This document shows positions 1 to 10,886 of a DNA stretch of 64,000 bases, piece after piece. The translations under genes and the position numbers were made by a program. Below the pieces are notes generated by a model. It was not told where the DNA came from. It saw only the letters and a program-made list of their open reading frames with translations, and did no database searches. This DNA is from Euptelea pleiosperma (lineage: Eukaryota; Streptophyta; Magnoliopsida; Ranunculales; Eupteleaceae). Positions within the stretch are counted from its first letter, which is position 1. Each line of letters begins with the position of its first letter. The DNA lies in NCBI GenBank assembly GCA_035048495.1, contig CM068549.1, positions 12,987,863 to 13,051,862 on the forward strand. Direction: 5' to 3'.

Positions 1-128
1 ATGCTCATACCCTTTTACTTCAAGATCAATGGTGCCCCATTCAGCTTTCCTATAATCGAATGCGAACTCGATGACTGTTTTGCTCCAAATCTACCAAGGC
101 TCCCCGTATCTGATGTAAGTCATAAACA

Positions 129-572
129 TCACATTCGGTTATTCTTGCTACTCGCTTGAATAACTACATATACTTTAATATGTTCAAGAACATCACCACG
201 GAGCCGATGGGACCTTCTTCCACAAATTTCTGGCACTGGTTTCATTATGACGCAAAAGCTGGGAAAAAATTCATAGACCAGCTGCAAATTAGCCTGATTC
301 ATGGGAGGTTGAGGTGAAGGCTGGGCATCGGGAATGAAGCTTTCCTCTTCGTCAATTATCATGACATTCGATAAAAGTCCTTGGTCCAAAAGTGTCTTCA
401 ACTTTATCAACGTTTGCACTAAGGGATGGCCCATCTGAATGGGATCTTCACTTTGTGACCTGTTTGGACTTCTTTGAATATCGAGGATTGCCATGTTATC
501 CTGATAAAGTGGAATCTGTCCTTCCTCCAAGCTTACTGGAAATAGCCTTGTGGGGAACCTTTCTTCACCCAC
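129..572 (-). pseudogene. unrecognised open reading frame, possible exon fragment
   Basis: A 147-codon minus-strand frame has ordinary, non-repetitive composition, unlike the proline- or lysine-rich frames of the LTRs. It includes an acidic stretch followed by prolines (about residues 74-90) and a hydrophobic, aromatic patch (about 97-110). Below it, at about 120-128 on the same strand, there is a splice-acceptor-like run ending in CAG. A second coding-like stretch (residues such as EFAFDYRKAEWGTIDLE) then runs to the window edge with one stop. I do not recognise the protein. It could be an old host exon pair or a decayed retroelement gag. No domain, start context or partner supports a function. 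Confidence 0.25.
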
Positions 573-660
573 CTTCTAAAATTCTTGGGTTGCTATTGGA
601 GTTCCCAAGGCCCCGCCTGCCCTCATACCCCCAATGGAAAGATTTGGAATGGATCTCGCA

Positions 661-1120
661 GTAGACACGATTGGTGTCTGGATCTCGTAGTAGGCATAAA
701 TTCGGATATGCTTGTAACTATGTATTTAAGGCATTGAGTACGGTCCCCTCTTCGTCTTATTCTCAATCTATGGCTTCTTTACTCAGTTCCATTCTATATG
801 GCTCATGGCTCTCTTTGGGTTGACCCAATGATCTATTCTAATATGATAATATCTGGTTTTAATCATGACCCAATAATCATGGTTTTATTCCCAGATCTGG
901 GGATCCGGATTGGGATTGAGCCCACCGATCCAATCCAAAAAATGGATCGTCTCTCTTGAGATCACTGTTTCCTAAAGAAGTCTCACATTGTCTCAAGCGA
1001 GATGCGCCCTGATCCCGTTATGGATTGGACCGATCCGAATCAAGATTGGAGCCCACTGAACTGACCTCCAATCCCAAGATTTTAAAACGTGGTCTTAATT
1101 GAGGTATTTGGTGTATCAAG
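661..1120. other. unassigned AT-rich intergenic stretch
   Basis: There is no convincing reading frame. Two diverged direct copies of a roughly 27-base motif beginning GATCCG lie near 903 and 1,034, each followed by GAGCCCAC. They may be remnants of an old repeat. Position 1,112-1,120 (TGTATCAAG) is the left target duplication of the following retroposon. Confidence 0.3.
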
Positions 1121-1341
1121 GTTTGGATCTACTCCACTCCAAAAAGTAGGAGATTCTGGGTTCAACTCTCCTTGGGGCCACCCCCTAGGAAGAGTAGGGT
1201 AATAAGTGGCTTAGTCCACATTAACTCTCCCAGTACACTCCGACACGTGTGGAAGGGGTGACTATCGTGCCTTGGGGAACTAGTCGGGTGCTCTAAAAGG
1301 CCTGGATACCCATGTATGGTTTAATTAAAAAAAAATATAAA
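1121..1341 (+). mobile_element. short non-LTR retroposon (SINE, or 5'-truncated LINE)
   Basis: The segment ends in an A-rich tail (about 1,322-1,341). It is flanked by a 9-bp direct repeat, TGTATCAAG, at 1,112-1,120 and 1,342-1,350, the signature of target-primed reverse transcription. A pol III B-box-like GGTTCAACTC near 1,164 suggests a tRNA-type SINE head, but I see no good A box, so a truncated LINE tail is possible. Its 3' half is also present, inverted, at the outer end of the foldback right arm (about 24,690-24,763). The insertion therefore predates the inverted duplication. Confidence 0.45.
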
Positions 1342-2100
1342 TGTATCAAGACATTGATGTTCTATAATAGTGAAACCCTCTAAGCTTTTATTCCTCTAGT
1401 CTCTTCATCGACCAAGATGGAAAAATTAACCTTGTCACCTAAAAATTGAAATTGTTAATTAGTTTTATTGGCCCATTCAATTTTAGGGTGATAGGGTTAA
1501 TATCCTGATCTAATAATGGAAAAAGAACAGTAAGGGGGCAAGACCAAAAGAATGAAAATGTATAGAATTTCACTAATATAAGAAATTTATCAAGGGGATG
1601 TTACACAAAGATCCAAACATATTCTATTTGTTATTAGACTTTACAATTTGTATGTTTTCTTTTGTTTACAACAAATTTAAAAGGTCTTAATAATATTAGC
1701 TCAAAATTTGGTTACTTTGATTCAATTTGGTCTGGATGTCATCCTATTAAATTGAATTTCCATTGAGTAGGCTTGTGATTTGATCAATTTTGAATCAATC
1801 TTGACTTAATCCGAAGAGCAGTAGTCGACATGGCCCTATACAAGAATGTGTAGGCCGCACCCTATTTAGGTTGCACTAATAAAACCATATCAAGTCCAAA
1901 TTTTGGAAGTAACTAGGGCCCTATGCATCACACTAATGAAGAGTCAAGTCCATCAATGTTAGTAGACATGAGAAACAACGAACCAAGCCAATTTGGAGCC
2001 CCATGCTAATTTACAGGAAGAATTATCTACATATATAAAAATGTAACCATCCACACCTAGATCTCCTCTATTTACAACACATCTTAAAATATTTGTATGC

Positions 2101-2146
<46 letters not shown>

Positions 2147-2175
2147 TAATAAAAATAAAAATAATAATAATAAAA

Positions 2176-2227
<52 letters not shown>

Positions 2228-2377
2228 TTATGAGTATACCTATGCAATAATACCATTGTAGCAGAGCAGGGAAAAAAGAAATCACAACACCACTCAAACT
2301 TAAATGAACAATACATGCAGTGCAATAAATAAATAAATAATACACCAAAGGATGAAATCAACTTGTTCCATGCACAT
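1261..2377 (+). repeat. foldback (long inverted repeat), left arm
   Basis: This arm is the reverse complement of 2,395-3,076 continued at 24,407-24,763, with a spacer of roughly 20 bases. By eye the arms agree at well over 90 percent outside microsatellites. Transcribed, it would form a dsRNA of about 1 kb. The left limit given is only where the partner arm is cut off by the Tat insertion at 24,764, so the repeat may extend further left with its partner beyond the window. No terminal motif or TSD identifies a transposon class. Confidence 0.8.
2101..2225. repeat. (TAA)n microsatellite inside the foldback left arm
   Basis: About 40 TAA/ATA units are interrupted by AAAATAA blocks. The matching place in the right arm (about 2,549-2,570) holds only about seven units. 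The array creates spurious poly-Ile and poly-Tyr reading frames on the minus strand. Confidence 0.95.
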
Positions 2378-2394
2378 GGACTTTAACTTCAATA

Positions 2395-2543
2395 ATGCAC
2401 ATGGAACAAGTTGATGTCATCCTTTAGTGTATTATTTATTTATTTATTGCACTGCAGGTATTGTTCATTTAAGTTTGAGTGGTGTTGTGCTTTCTTTTTC
2501 CCCTGCTCTACTTGAATGGTATTAGTGCATAGCTATACTCATA

Positions 2544-2574
<31 letters not shown>

Positions 2575-3076
2575 CATACAAATATTTTAAGATGTGTTGT
2601 AAATAAAGGAGATCTAGGTGTAGATGGTTACATTTTTATATATGTATATAATTCTTCCTGTAAATTAGCATGGGGCTCCAAATTGGCTTGGTTCATTGTT
2701 TCTCATGTCTACTAACATTGATGGACTTGACTCTTCATTAGTGTGATGCATAGGGCCCTAGTTACTTCCAAAATTTGGACTTGATATGGTTTTATTAGTG
2801 CAGCCTAAATAGGGCGCGGCCTACACATTCTTGTATAGGGCCATGTCGACTACTGCTCTTCGGATTAAGTCAAGATTGATTCAAAATTGATCAAATCACA
2901 AGCCTACTCAATGGAAAGCCGATTACATAGGATGACATCCAGACCAAATTGGATCAAAGTAACCAAATTTTGAGCTAATATTATTAAGACCTTTTAAATT
3001 TGTTGTAAACAAAAGAGAACATACAATTAGTCAAGTCTAATAACAAATAGAATATGTTTGGATATTTGTGTAACAT
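2395..3076 (-). repeat. foldback right arm, proximal part
   Basis: This is the reverse complement of the left arm from its centre outward. It shares single-copy words such as the GTCGACTACTGCTCTTCGG block near 2,845 (left arm near 1,812). It stops at 3,076, where a minus-strand solo LTR is inserted, and resumes at 24,407. The uninterrupted left arm near 1,590-1,620 shows the empty site. Confidence 0.8.
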
Positions 3077-4269
3077 TGAAACAACAATATTTTTTGGTTG
3101 TTGGACGGAAACCCTTGAAATCAACAACATTTATAATTATCCGATTCACTTGAAAACCTGCAAAAATGCAGACTTGTATAGTAGCATGTCGGATATCGTA
3201 TCCACACTCGAGGTTAGGGAACACAAATAAGAACTAAAAAATTGCAGAAATTGCTAACTAAGAGATGAAGAGGTGAGAATAATGATCACGAGATTAAAAA
3301 CATGATTTTTTTTTAGAGAGAATTTATCAGCTAATCAAAGCATACAAAAGGATCAACAATAACAAATTGCACTTGAAAGAAACTATTTTATTAATTGAAA
3401 TAAACAAATGTACTTACATTGCTTGAATAAAATAAAATAAATACTAAAATGCATTTAAAATTTTAAGAGAAATATTTCTAGAGAGAGAAAATAGAAAGAA
3501 ATGGAGAAACCTAGAGAGAGAAAATGTGAGAAGAGAGAGAGAAGGAAGTAGAGAGATGGGAAGTACCTTCGGACATCTTACCTAGGGTGATGAGGATCGG
3601 CCAGCATGAAGAAGACTAGCCGTGAGCAAATCATGTGCTGTCCAGTGCTTTGGAGGACTGTGGAAGATGGTCATGGTGGTGGATTTGTGGTGGTTAGAGG
3701 CATGGCAGCAAGGTTCAAATCGTGCAAGGGAGAGCAAGGCAGCAAGGTTCAAATCGTGCAAGGGAGAGCAAGGCAGCAACCAAGTGCATGTTGAAGGAGA
3801 AGATGGTGCACACTGGTGAAGAAGATGAAGGCGTGGCTGGAGGATAAGGGAAGAACGCTGCTGGCTTTAATGGAAGACTGGTGCGTGGTTGCAGGTGTGG
3901 TGATTTGCCGTAGAGGATAGCAGGTGGAGTCATGGAAGAGGACGGTCAGAGCACTTGTAGGGTTTTGGTAAGAAGATCTTCTCTTGGAGAAGATGATGTG
4001 CAGCACCGGTGGAGTTGCAGGTGGTGTTGTGGGCTGAGAGTGAACTAGTCTGACGAGAGGTCCTCCAAAGGAGATAACCGAGCTAACCCTTGGGTGCACC
4101 GTGAAGAGAGTGAACCAAAACTGTTGGCAGGCAAGAATGTTGAAGACAAGATGGCCTGAGGATGGTGGCCAGTAATGGTGGTGCATTGGGCAGCAAGGAT
4201 AATAGAGCAACTTGGTGGAGAAACGAGTAGCGAAAATCTACTGTGCATTGGAGTAGCACACAGCCTGAC
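3077..4269 (-). mobile_element. solo LTR F of the Athila-like family, left piece
   Basis: Read on the minus strand, this is the 3' half of the LTR family that begins TGATATTCGC. It ends in TTTCA at 3,077 and retains the family's GAGTGYGGAT block and TTTTTGCAG splice-acceptor-like run (minus strand, about 3,160-3,215). With 22,958-24,406 it totals about 2.64 kb, the full family length, and no internal region is attached, so it is a solo LTR. Its target duplication is AACAT (3,072-3,076) against ACCAT (24,407-24,411), one mismatch. A 34-bp perfect tandem duplication lies at 3,704-3,771. The piece ends where another element is inserted at 4,270. Confidence 0.8.
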
Positions 4270-5556
4270 TGATATTCGCTTAAAAGTGCGTATTTTCCAC
4301 TATTATCCTCTAAGCGTTATCATACCCTCCTACGTAAAATTGCTCTATTTATCGACTTTTCTATATAAGAGTCTCTTTTGTTGATTAAAACATATTTTTC
4401 TGGATGAAATGGTATATTTGCATGAATTAAGCACATTCTAAGAAGTCTATATATTAAGCCGTTCTGATTACGCATTTTTTCGTTATTGCAGAAAACCCGA
4501 TTGGAAGAGTCTCGAGACTGGCGGACCCATGATCAACCCCAGAAGCTTCTATCAAGTCTATATCAATATGGAAGAGATCAACTGGACCAGTGAATTATTT
4601 CAGTGAACCAAAGAACCCTATTGGAACAATTCTCGGGACCCGAGATTTGTCTATCATCCCAGGATCAATCTTGAAAGCTCAAGAGCGAATGTGTCAACAT
4701 GGTCAAACTGCTACTGAGGATGCTCGAAACCAAGAATCTACTTTGTAAATCTAAGAATCTTGATCGAATAGCTCTGAAGATCTGGATCCCATGATCAACC
4801 ACCAGAGCACAGTAAGAAACATAAATTCAATCAAGAGATGTGAGCTGCACTCATGGGCAGGACATGTAGGCCAATTTACCAAAGTGTGAACCATATTGGT
4901 TGACTACTAGGTGACCCACATGATGGGTCTATAAGCCATTGGGCCACGACATCGACAATATGGCAGATCAATTCGTGGTCCATGAGATGGCCCAAGTTGT
5001 TGTTTAAACTTTGGACCAAGTTGCTAGACATCAAGATAATGGGCCACGGTGTTAGACCCTTGTATGAGCCAAGTTGGTGTTGAGACTATGGACCTAAGGT
5101 TGAGTCAAGTTTCTGACCGTTGATCGAAGGTGGAAAGGCCTAGAAAGGAGGAACATCAAACAATGTGGAACCCATTCATTTATCATCAAAGACCTCGAAC
5201 GATGGATCACCTAAAGGCCTATGGGCCGATGAATCATCAAATTGCAAAAATGGTGGTTGAACATGCGGGGGACCACAACGTGTAGTGGGTCCCATGTGCT
5301 TGGTCCAAAGAAGCAAAGAGTTGTTAGTTTTACTAAGGTAAAAAGGTAGTTGCTGGAGTTAACATAGTGAAGAGGGGTGTTTTGGGAAGAAATTTGATCC
5401 ATTGAAGGGCTGAGGTGGCAGCAAGTGGGCTCCACAATCCATCCACGTTTAAGAGAAACCCACGGTTTCTATTCTTGAGGCAAAAAAAACCTACCACCTC
5501 CTTCTTTTATATAAAAAGAAAGATGACCCTCACTTTCTAATTTGCTCTTCACCAAG
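4270..5556 (+). repeat. 5' LTR A, first piece
   Basis: It begins TGATATTCGC and matches 20,325-21,610 closely. A TATA-like TTTTATATAAAAAG lies at about 5,506-5,520 (E copy about 21,560). The piece ends at the CCAAG target duplication of solo LTR B; the uninterrupted sequence is seen in LTR E near 21,605. Confidence 0.85.
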
Positions 5557-6593
5557 TGATATTCGCTCAAAAGTGCTTATTTTAAGCACTTATCCTGTTA
5601 GCGTTATCGCACTCTCCTACGTAAAATTGCTCTAATTATCCACTTTTCTACGTAAGAGTCTATCTCATTGCGTAAAACACACTTTTCTGGACGAAATGGT
5701 ATATTTGCATGCATTAAACACATTTTCGGAAGTCTAAATATTAAGCCGTTCTGATAAAGTCTCATTACGCGCTTCTTCTGTCGCAGGAAACCCCGATGGG
5801 ACGATTTTCGAGACTTGTGGGCCCAAATCGATCATGAAAGCCCATTATCAAAGCTTAACAAGCCCACATGCTATAACTAGAAGATATGGGCCAAATATGG
5901 GCTGAATAAGAGGACCAAAAAGCCGGCCCAAAGAACGAAGAGAGTAGGAGAGCCAATGACCAAGAGACGGACCAAAGCGTTTAAAGCCACATGAGTCAGC
6001 AAAGAATGATGGTCGACTCTACTGGAGAAGCGTGAGGATGGTCACAGTGAAGACCAGGGTTCCAGACCCTCCGTCAGTGCTTTTTTCCATTTTTTTGATA
6101 CTTTTTCTCTCATCTCTCCTTATTCTCTCTATCTCTTCATCTCTCGATCCTCGAATCTACTGACCTAACCCCAGAACTCCTGCCTATCAGCTCTATCTCA
6201 TCTCCCTTAGCTTTCTGACCGTTGGATCTTCCATCGGACCGTTGGATCTTCAATCGGACCGTTGGATCTCTCTAGATCCGTCGATCTACCAATCTGGGTC
6301 CCAATCAAGTCACCATCCATCCGATCGCCTTCAGAATGCCTGTCACATCATCTTGTGAGACGATGGACATCATCAGTCCATGTGGGCCAGTAGCCGGGCC
6401 CATCAGCATCGACCCGCTGTCCGACCAGTTAGTGGACCCCGCGAATTTCAAAAATAATTTTAATTAAATGGGGGGTCCACTAATTGGGGAGATTCCCCAT
6501 AGAAAAGTAGGTTTTTACTTAAAAAAAAAAAAAAAAAAAAAATATTTTTTAATTTTCAAAAAATACCCTATTTCCATTAATGGAAATAGGGAG

Positions 6594-6604
6594 CTTTATA
6601 AGAG
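6594..6604 (+). promoter_or_regulatory. TATA box of solo LTR B
   Basis: CTTTATAAGAGG follows a pyrimidine-poor U3 and precedes a pyrimidine-rich leader. The same box recurs in solo LTR C near 11,918. Transcription would start about 30 bases downstream by plant pol II convention (inference). Confidence 0.55.
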
Positions 6605-6749
6605 GAGGGAGAAGGGTTCGTTCGAACCCTAATCCCCCTCCTTTCTCCTCCATTCTCTGCCCCAACTCGTGGCCCCCTCTTTCTCCTCGGTTTTTGACTG
6701 TTTTTCCTCCATTTTTTCTCAATCACCGTCTTCATCTTCATCTTTATCA

Positions 6750-6773
6750 CCGGAGTTGCGCCTGCAACTCCGG
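6750..6773 (+). repeat. leader hairpin 1 of LTR B
   Basis: A 10-bp perfect stem (CCGGAGTTGC with GCAACTCCGG) closes a 4-base loop. An identical hairpin is at 12,076-12,099 in LTR C. Confidence 0.8.
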
Positions 6774-6936
6774 CCGTTCGTTCCACACCTTGCTGGCCTT
6801 TATTCCCCCCCTTTCTCTACCACGTTCCACCATCTCCTTGACTGTCTACCCTAAAGCATTCAGTCCTTCTCCTCTCTCTGCCCTCTCTTTCACAAAACAA
6901 AAGAAAAAAAAAGAAAAAAATATTTTTTTTAGATCA

Positions 6937-6961
6937 CCGGAGTTGCAGGTTGCAACTCCGG
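6937..6961 (+). repeat. leader hairpin 2 of LTR B
   Basis: An 11-bp perfect stem (CCGGAGTTGCA with TGCAACTCCGG) closes a 3-base loop, directly after an A-rich tract. The LTR C counterpart is at 12,250-12,274. Confidence 0.8.
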
Positions 6962-7261
6962 CAACCTCCATTACCGCCTGTTCCCCTCTCTCCTACATCC
7001 TGGACTTTCTCTCCTCCACGCCCATATCAACTCTCTCCAAGCTGTTTCAACCCAAGCCGCCCCTTGCCGTTGCACATCTCCACCACAGCACCGCGTTGTG
7101 CGTCCTCCATTGCTGGCCGGAACTGCAAGTCCGGCGAGATTTGCTGCTTCCATCTTCTCTGTTAGTACCTGCAACAGGGAGAAAAGAAGGAGAGGAAGCC
7201 GTTAGACTTACCTCCATTGGACTGGTGTGCACCAGCCACCGTCCCCACACTCTCTAACGTG

Positions 7262-7286
7262 CTGGAGTTGCAACCTGCAACTCCAG
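7262..7286 (+). repeat. leader hairpin 3 of LTR B, with a compensatory base-pair change
   Basis: An 11-bp perfect stem (CTGGAGTTGCA with TGCAACTCCAG) closes the loop ACC. Compared with hairpin 2, one C-G pair is replaced by T-A on both sides, so pairing is kept while sequence changes. An A/AG tract follows. Confidence 0.8.
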
Positions 7287-8660
7287 TCCGTTTTGCTCAA
7301 AAACCAAAAAAAAAAAAAAAAAAAAAAGAAAGAGAAAAAGAAAGGAAAGAGAGAAGAGAAGAGAAGAGAGGAGGAGAGGACTCCTACCTGCTGGAGTGCA
7401 CGCCCAGTTCGCCCTCCCCTTCCTCGTTGCTGCCTCTTGCAACGCCTCCACACAACCGTGCTTCACCATCACTACCGTCCCCCTACTGCCACCATCGTCC
7501 CCAGCCACTTGGCCAAGCCGTCTCTCCCTTGGACTGGTGCATCTCCTTTGCACCACCAGCAGGTGTGTCCCACCGTGATCGCCATGCAACTCCGGCATCC
7601 TTGCTGGTGCATGGACTTGCAAAGCCAGCAGATCCGCCCTCAACTCTCCACGATTGCTGGCTCCTCCACCACCGATTTCACCCTATGATCTCCATCTTCA
7701 GTGACTGCCCCTCTTAGCGCTGCTATGTACGTCCACGACCTGTTGCATCTCCAACTCATATTCAAGGTTAGCCTCTCCACCTTCTAGACCGCCCACAAGT
7801 GCACCACCGTGCAACATCACCACTTGCTCACAGATCGCCGCCACTTCTCCAAAGAGCAGCTAGTGCTCTTCTTGCTGCTAGTGCACCATCCACCCCACTC
7901 TCTACCAAGCACCAGCTGGCGTCTTATCTCCAAAACGTGGAAACTAATCCACGGGTTCTCTTGTCTGGAGTAGATCTTGACCACAGGCGCACCCTCCATT
8001 CACTGTTGCTGTGGAGATCATATCTCCTCCTTGCCGCCTACAACCCTCCATTACATGCTCCTCCGTAGTCCAGCACCCCAAAACCCAATAAATCTCCCTT
8101 CAACTCCATCTCTACCATGCACTGCCTTCTACTTAGCAGCCCCACAAGAACCACCATCATATTCCGTGCACCACAATGGCCGATCAATGGTCCAATCCCA
8201 TTCTGGTGAAGTTGCTGAGGTAGTTTCTCCCTTTATTTCCTCAGTTCTCTCTCTAGGTTAAAAATTTCTCTCTCTAAATTAGTTTTCTCTCTCTAGAGAG
8301 TAATCTCTCTTTCTAGAGACCTCTTTCTAACTTTCTCTCTCTAACTCTCTTTAGGATTTTCTTCTTTAAAACTACTTTTTAGTTCATCTTATTTTATTTT
8401 ATGTTCGATTCAAGCATTGTAATAGACATTTTGCTCACTGAATGATGAAGTTTGTTCTTATCTATTATTTCTTGTGATATTCCGTAAGTTTTGTTCTTAT
8501 TCGCGCTAATCCGACTAATTCTGAGTGCGGATCGACATCCGACACAAGCCACTGTGCAAAATTGCTCATTCTACAGGTTAAAAGTCTCGGATTAATTAAA
8601 ATTGTGTTGAAGTTAGGGTTTCCGTAACCAACGACGCGGAAAAATCCTATTTTCACCAAG

Positions 8661-10002
8661 CCGTCCCCCATTTTGGCTGAAATATAGCAACCGTCCCCTG
8701 GATTGCTGGACCACTTGAAGCCGTTACTCCTTCTTCTTCCCACGTTCCATAACAGCACCACCATTATCGCCCCACATATTCTTTTCGAACATCCTCACCT
8801 CTCTCTCTCTCACGCCCCCTTCCTCTTCACGTGGGCAGCCACCATCAACCACCGTTTTTCTCCACGTTTTCAGCCCCTCCCTTCATCTCTTCCATCATTT
8901 CTCTTCTCTCCGGAGAAGAATCAGAAAACCAAAGAAAAAAAAAAGAAAAGAAAAAGAAGGAGAAGAGAAAAAGAAAGATGAGAAGAGAAGAAGAGGAGAG
9001 GAGGTCGTACCTCCCATGCTGCATTCTCCAGCGCCCTCCACATCACTGGTTCTCTTCCTCATAAGATTATCAAGAGCATCACCGTTTTATCCCCAGCCTT
9101 CGTCCTCTATAGGTGCTCCGCCCATCACCAACGTTTTCATCCTCAAAAGTCGTCGACACCCATCTCTTCACTGCCTGGACCACCTGAACCAGCAAGCACC
9201 TTGTCGCACACCACCACCAGCAACCACATCCTTGTCGTCTACCATTTGCTCCCCCCTTCCATAATCAGCCTCCCTCCATTGCAGCCACCCGCATGTGCGC
9301 CAGCTCTCCATTCTTCAATCATCGGAGCACTACTCCAGGCACACCACTCACCATTCCGGGCAGCACACCATTTCCATGGCTACGATCTTCTCCATTTGGT
9401 AGGTACGATGGTAGAATTCCTCACCTTTTCTCTCTCTAACCCGTTCTTCTCTTTTCTCTCTCTAGGTCTTTTTTTCTTAGTTTTTCCTCTCTCTAGAAAT
9501 CTCTCACTTTTTGCTACTCTCTCTACTTCTAGTTATTTTGTTTTTACTAGTTGTTTTTTTTCTTAGTTTAATTGCTTTAATGCAAGCATTGTAGACTTTG
9601 ATTTATTCTTGAATAAAGTTTATTTCGTCATCCTCAATCTAGTTCCATTATGATTTGATCTTATTTGATGAATGCTAATGTTCTTGTACAAGCAAAAGTT
9701 TGAAATAGTCTATCTTCTCATCACTTTCTTTTTATGCTTGTGATTCACCTTTAAAGAAAATTCGAAAATAGTGTTCTCAATCAAAAATAATGTTTTTAAA
9801 CAAATCTCTCCACTGTCTCTAGCACGTTTTCAATCATTATTGCTTCTAATTTGCACTAATCCGACTAATCCCGAGTGCGGATTCGACTCCAACTTTCCAC
9901 TATGCGAGAATTCTTGATTTTTGCAGAGAAAAAGAACTGGATTAATTACAAATGTGTTGAAATTAGGGTTGTTCTCTCAACGATGGAAAAACCCTACTTT
10001 CA
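8661..10002 (+). repeat. 5' LTR A, second piece
   Basis: This continues LTR A after the CCAAG duplication and matches 21,611-22,952. It holds a splice-donor-like GTAGGTACG near 9,400 and a TTTTTGCAG acceptor ending at 9,926, framing an apparent leader intron. It ends CTACTTTCA. Confidence 0.85.
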
Positions 10003-10886
10003 AATGGTGCCGCTGCCGCTCGGTTGACGGGATTGCGAAAAGGAATGAAGATGACAGAACGAAAAGATTCGGATATTTGGAAACTTTCTATTTGCAGATT
10101 TTTAGTATTATTTTATTATTATTTTTAATGCCTCGGAAGGCCGGGTGCAAAGTTGTAATTGGACAACTTGAATATGACCATATTTAGATGTGTGTTCGAG
10201 GGTTTTAGAAACCCTTGATTGAGTGCCTAACTCACAAAAAAATTAAAAATTGCTAGTTTCCATTTCTGCACATTTTAGGATATTCACATATGGGAAGATT
10301 GCATATTTGGATCATTTGCAAATTGGGAAGTTTTCATATTTGCCAGGTTTCCATTCTTCGGAAATTTCAAATTGGAATTAAGCTTTTTTGGAAAGTTTTC
10401 AAATCTGACGAAATTCCATAATTAGCAATTTTTATTTGGAAGGTTTTCAACACGGGAAGAAATTCTAAATTTAGCAAGTTTTCATATTTAGAAAACTTCT
10501 ATTTTTAGAGAATTTTCCTAACTTGGAGAAACTCTTAAATTGGAAAAGTCTATTAGGGAGTTGATAGTTGTTTAGTCAACTCTCATAAATAGTAACTTTC
10601 TAATTTACCTTGTCTAATTGATTGATTGATTGCTTACCCACCCAAGGCGGGGACATTACAAAATAATATTCCCACACCCTAAACCCATATCGTATACTAA
10701 TTCGTATGCAGGATTGCGAATCTAACTGTGGGTAGGGAGTGAAAGCTCACTAAGGAGGAGTCGGGCCCAAGCCCATGAAGGATACCCCTCCCTACCCCGA
10801 AGAGGAGACCCCGTGGTGTGGCCCACGGGAGGTAAGTCTCTATCCTCGCCTTGTGTGCGATATAGAGAAATTTGGGTGAATCATTG
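10003..10886 (+). other. primer-binding site and untranslated leader of the A-E element
   Basis: TGGTGCCGCTGCCGCTCGG at 10,006 is one base off the site in the 37-kb element (TGGCGCCGCTGCCG) and resembles the Athila/Tat-type primer-binding site. The AT-rich leader follows. Near 10,730-10,800 a GGGTAGGGAG arm can pair with CTCCCTACCC. A CCCGTGG/CCACGGG hairpin (10,810-10,829) then directly precedes a strong splice donor AG|GTAAGTC at 10,831/10,832. There is no gag frame. The leader is cut at 10,886 by solo LTR C. Confidence 0.7.

Larger units (their letters stand above)
5557..8655 (+). mobile_element. solo LTR B (Athila-like family, subfamily with hairpin cassettes)
   Basis: It is a complete LTR from TGATATTCGC to CCTATTTTCA, 3,099 bp, flanked by a perfect CCAAG duplication (5,552-5,556 and 8,656-8,660) with nothing internal attached. 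It is the relic of recombination between two LTRs of a former full element. A TATA box (TTTATAAGAGG) lies near 6,594. Downstream the presumed transcribed leader holds three clean CCGGAGTTGC-type hairpins, a fourth imperfect one near 7,115, and two A/AG-rich tracts (about 6,897-6,930 and 7,303-7,375). It is about 460 bp longer than solo LTR C, mainly from extra hairpin and A-tract cassettes. Confidence 0.88.

Noticed and set aside
1959..2361. Two minus-strand reading frames of about 100-130 codons
   Set aside because: They are poly-Ile and poly-Tyr translations of the (TAA)n microsatellite.
6580..9566. Many proline-, serine- or lysine-rich frames of 60-225 codons, with similar ones at 11,968-12,993, 18,124-19,139 and 21,654-22,382
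   Set aside because: They are translations of pyrimidine-rich and A/AG-rich LTR leaders. They are not conserved between LTR copies in frame and shift at every indel.
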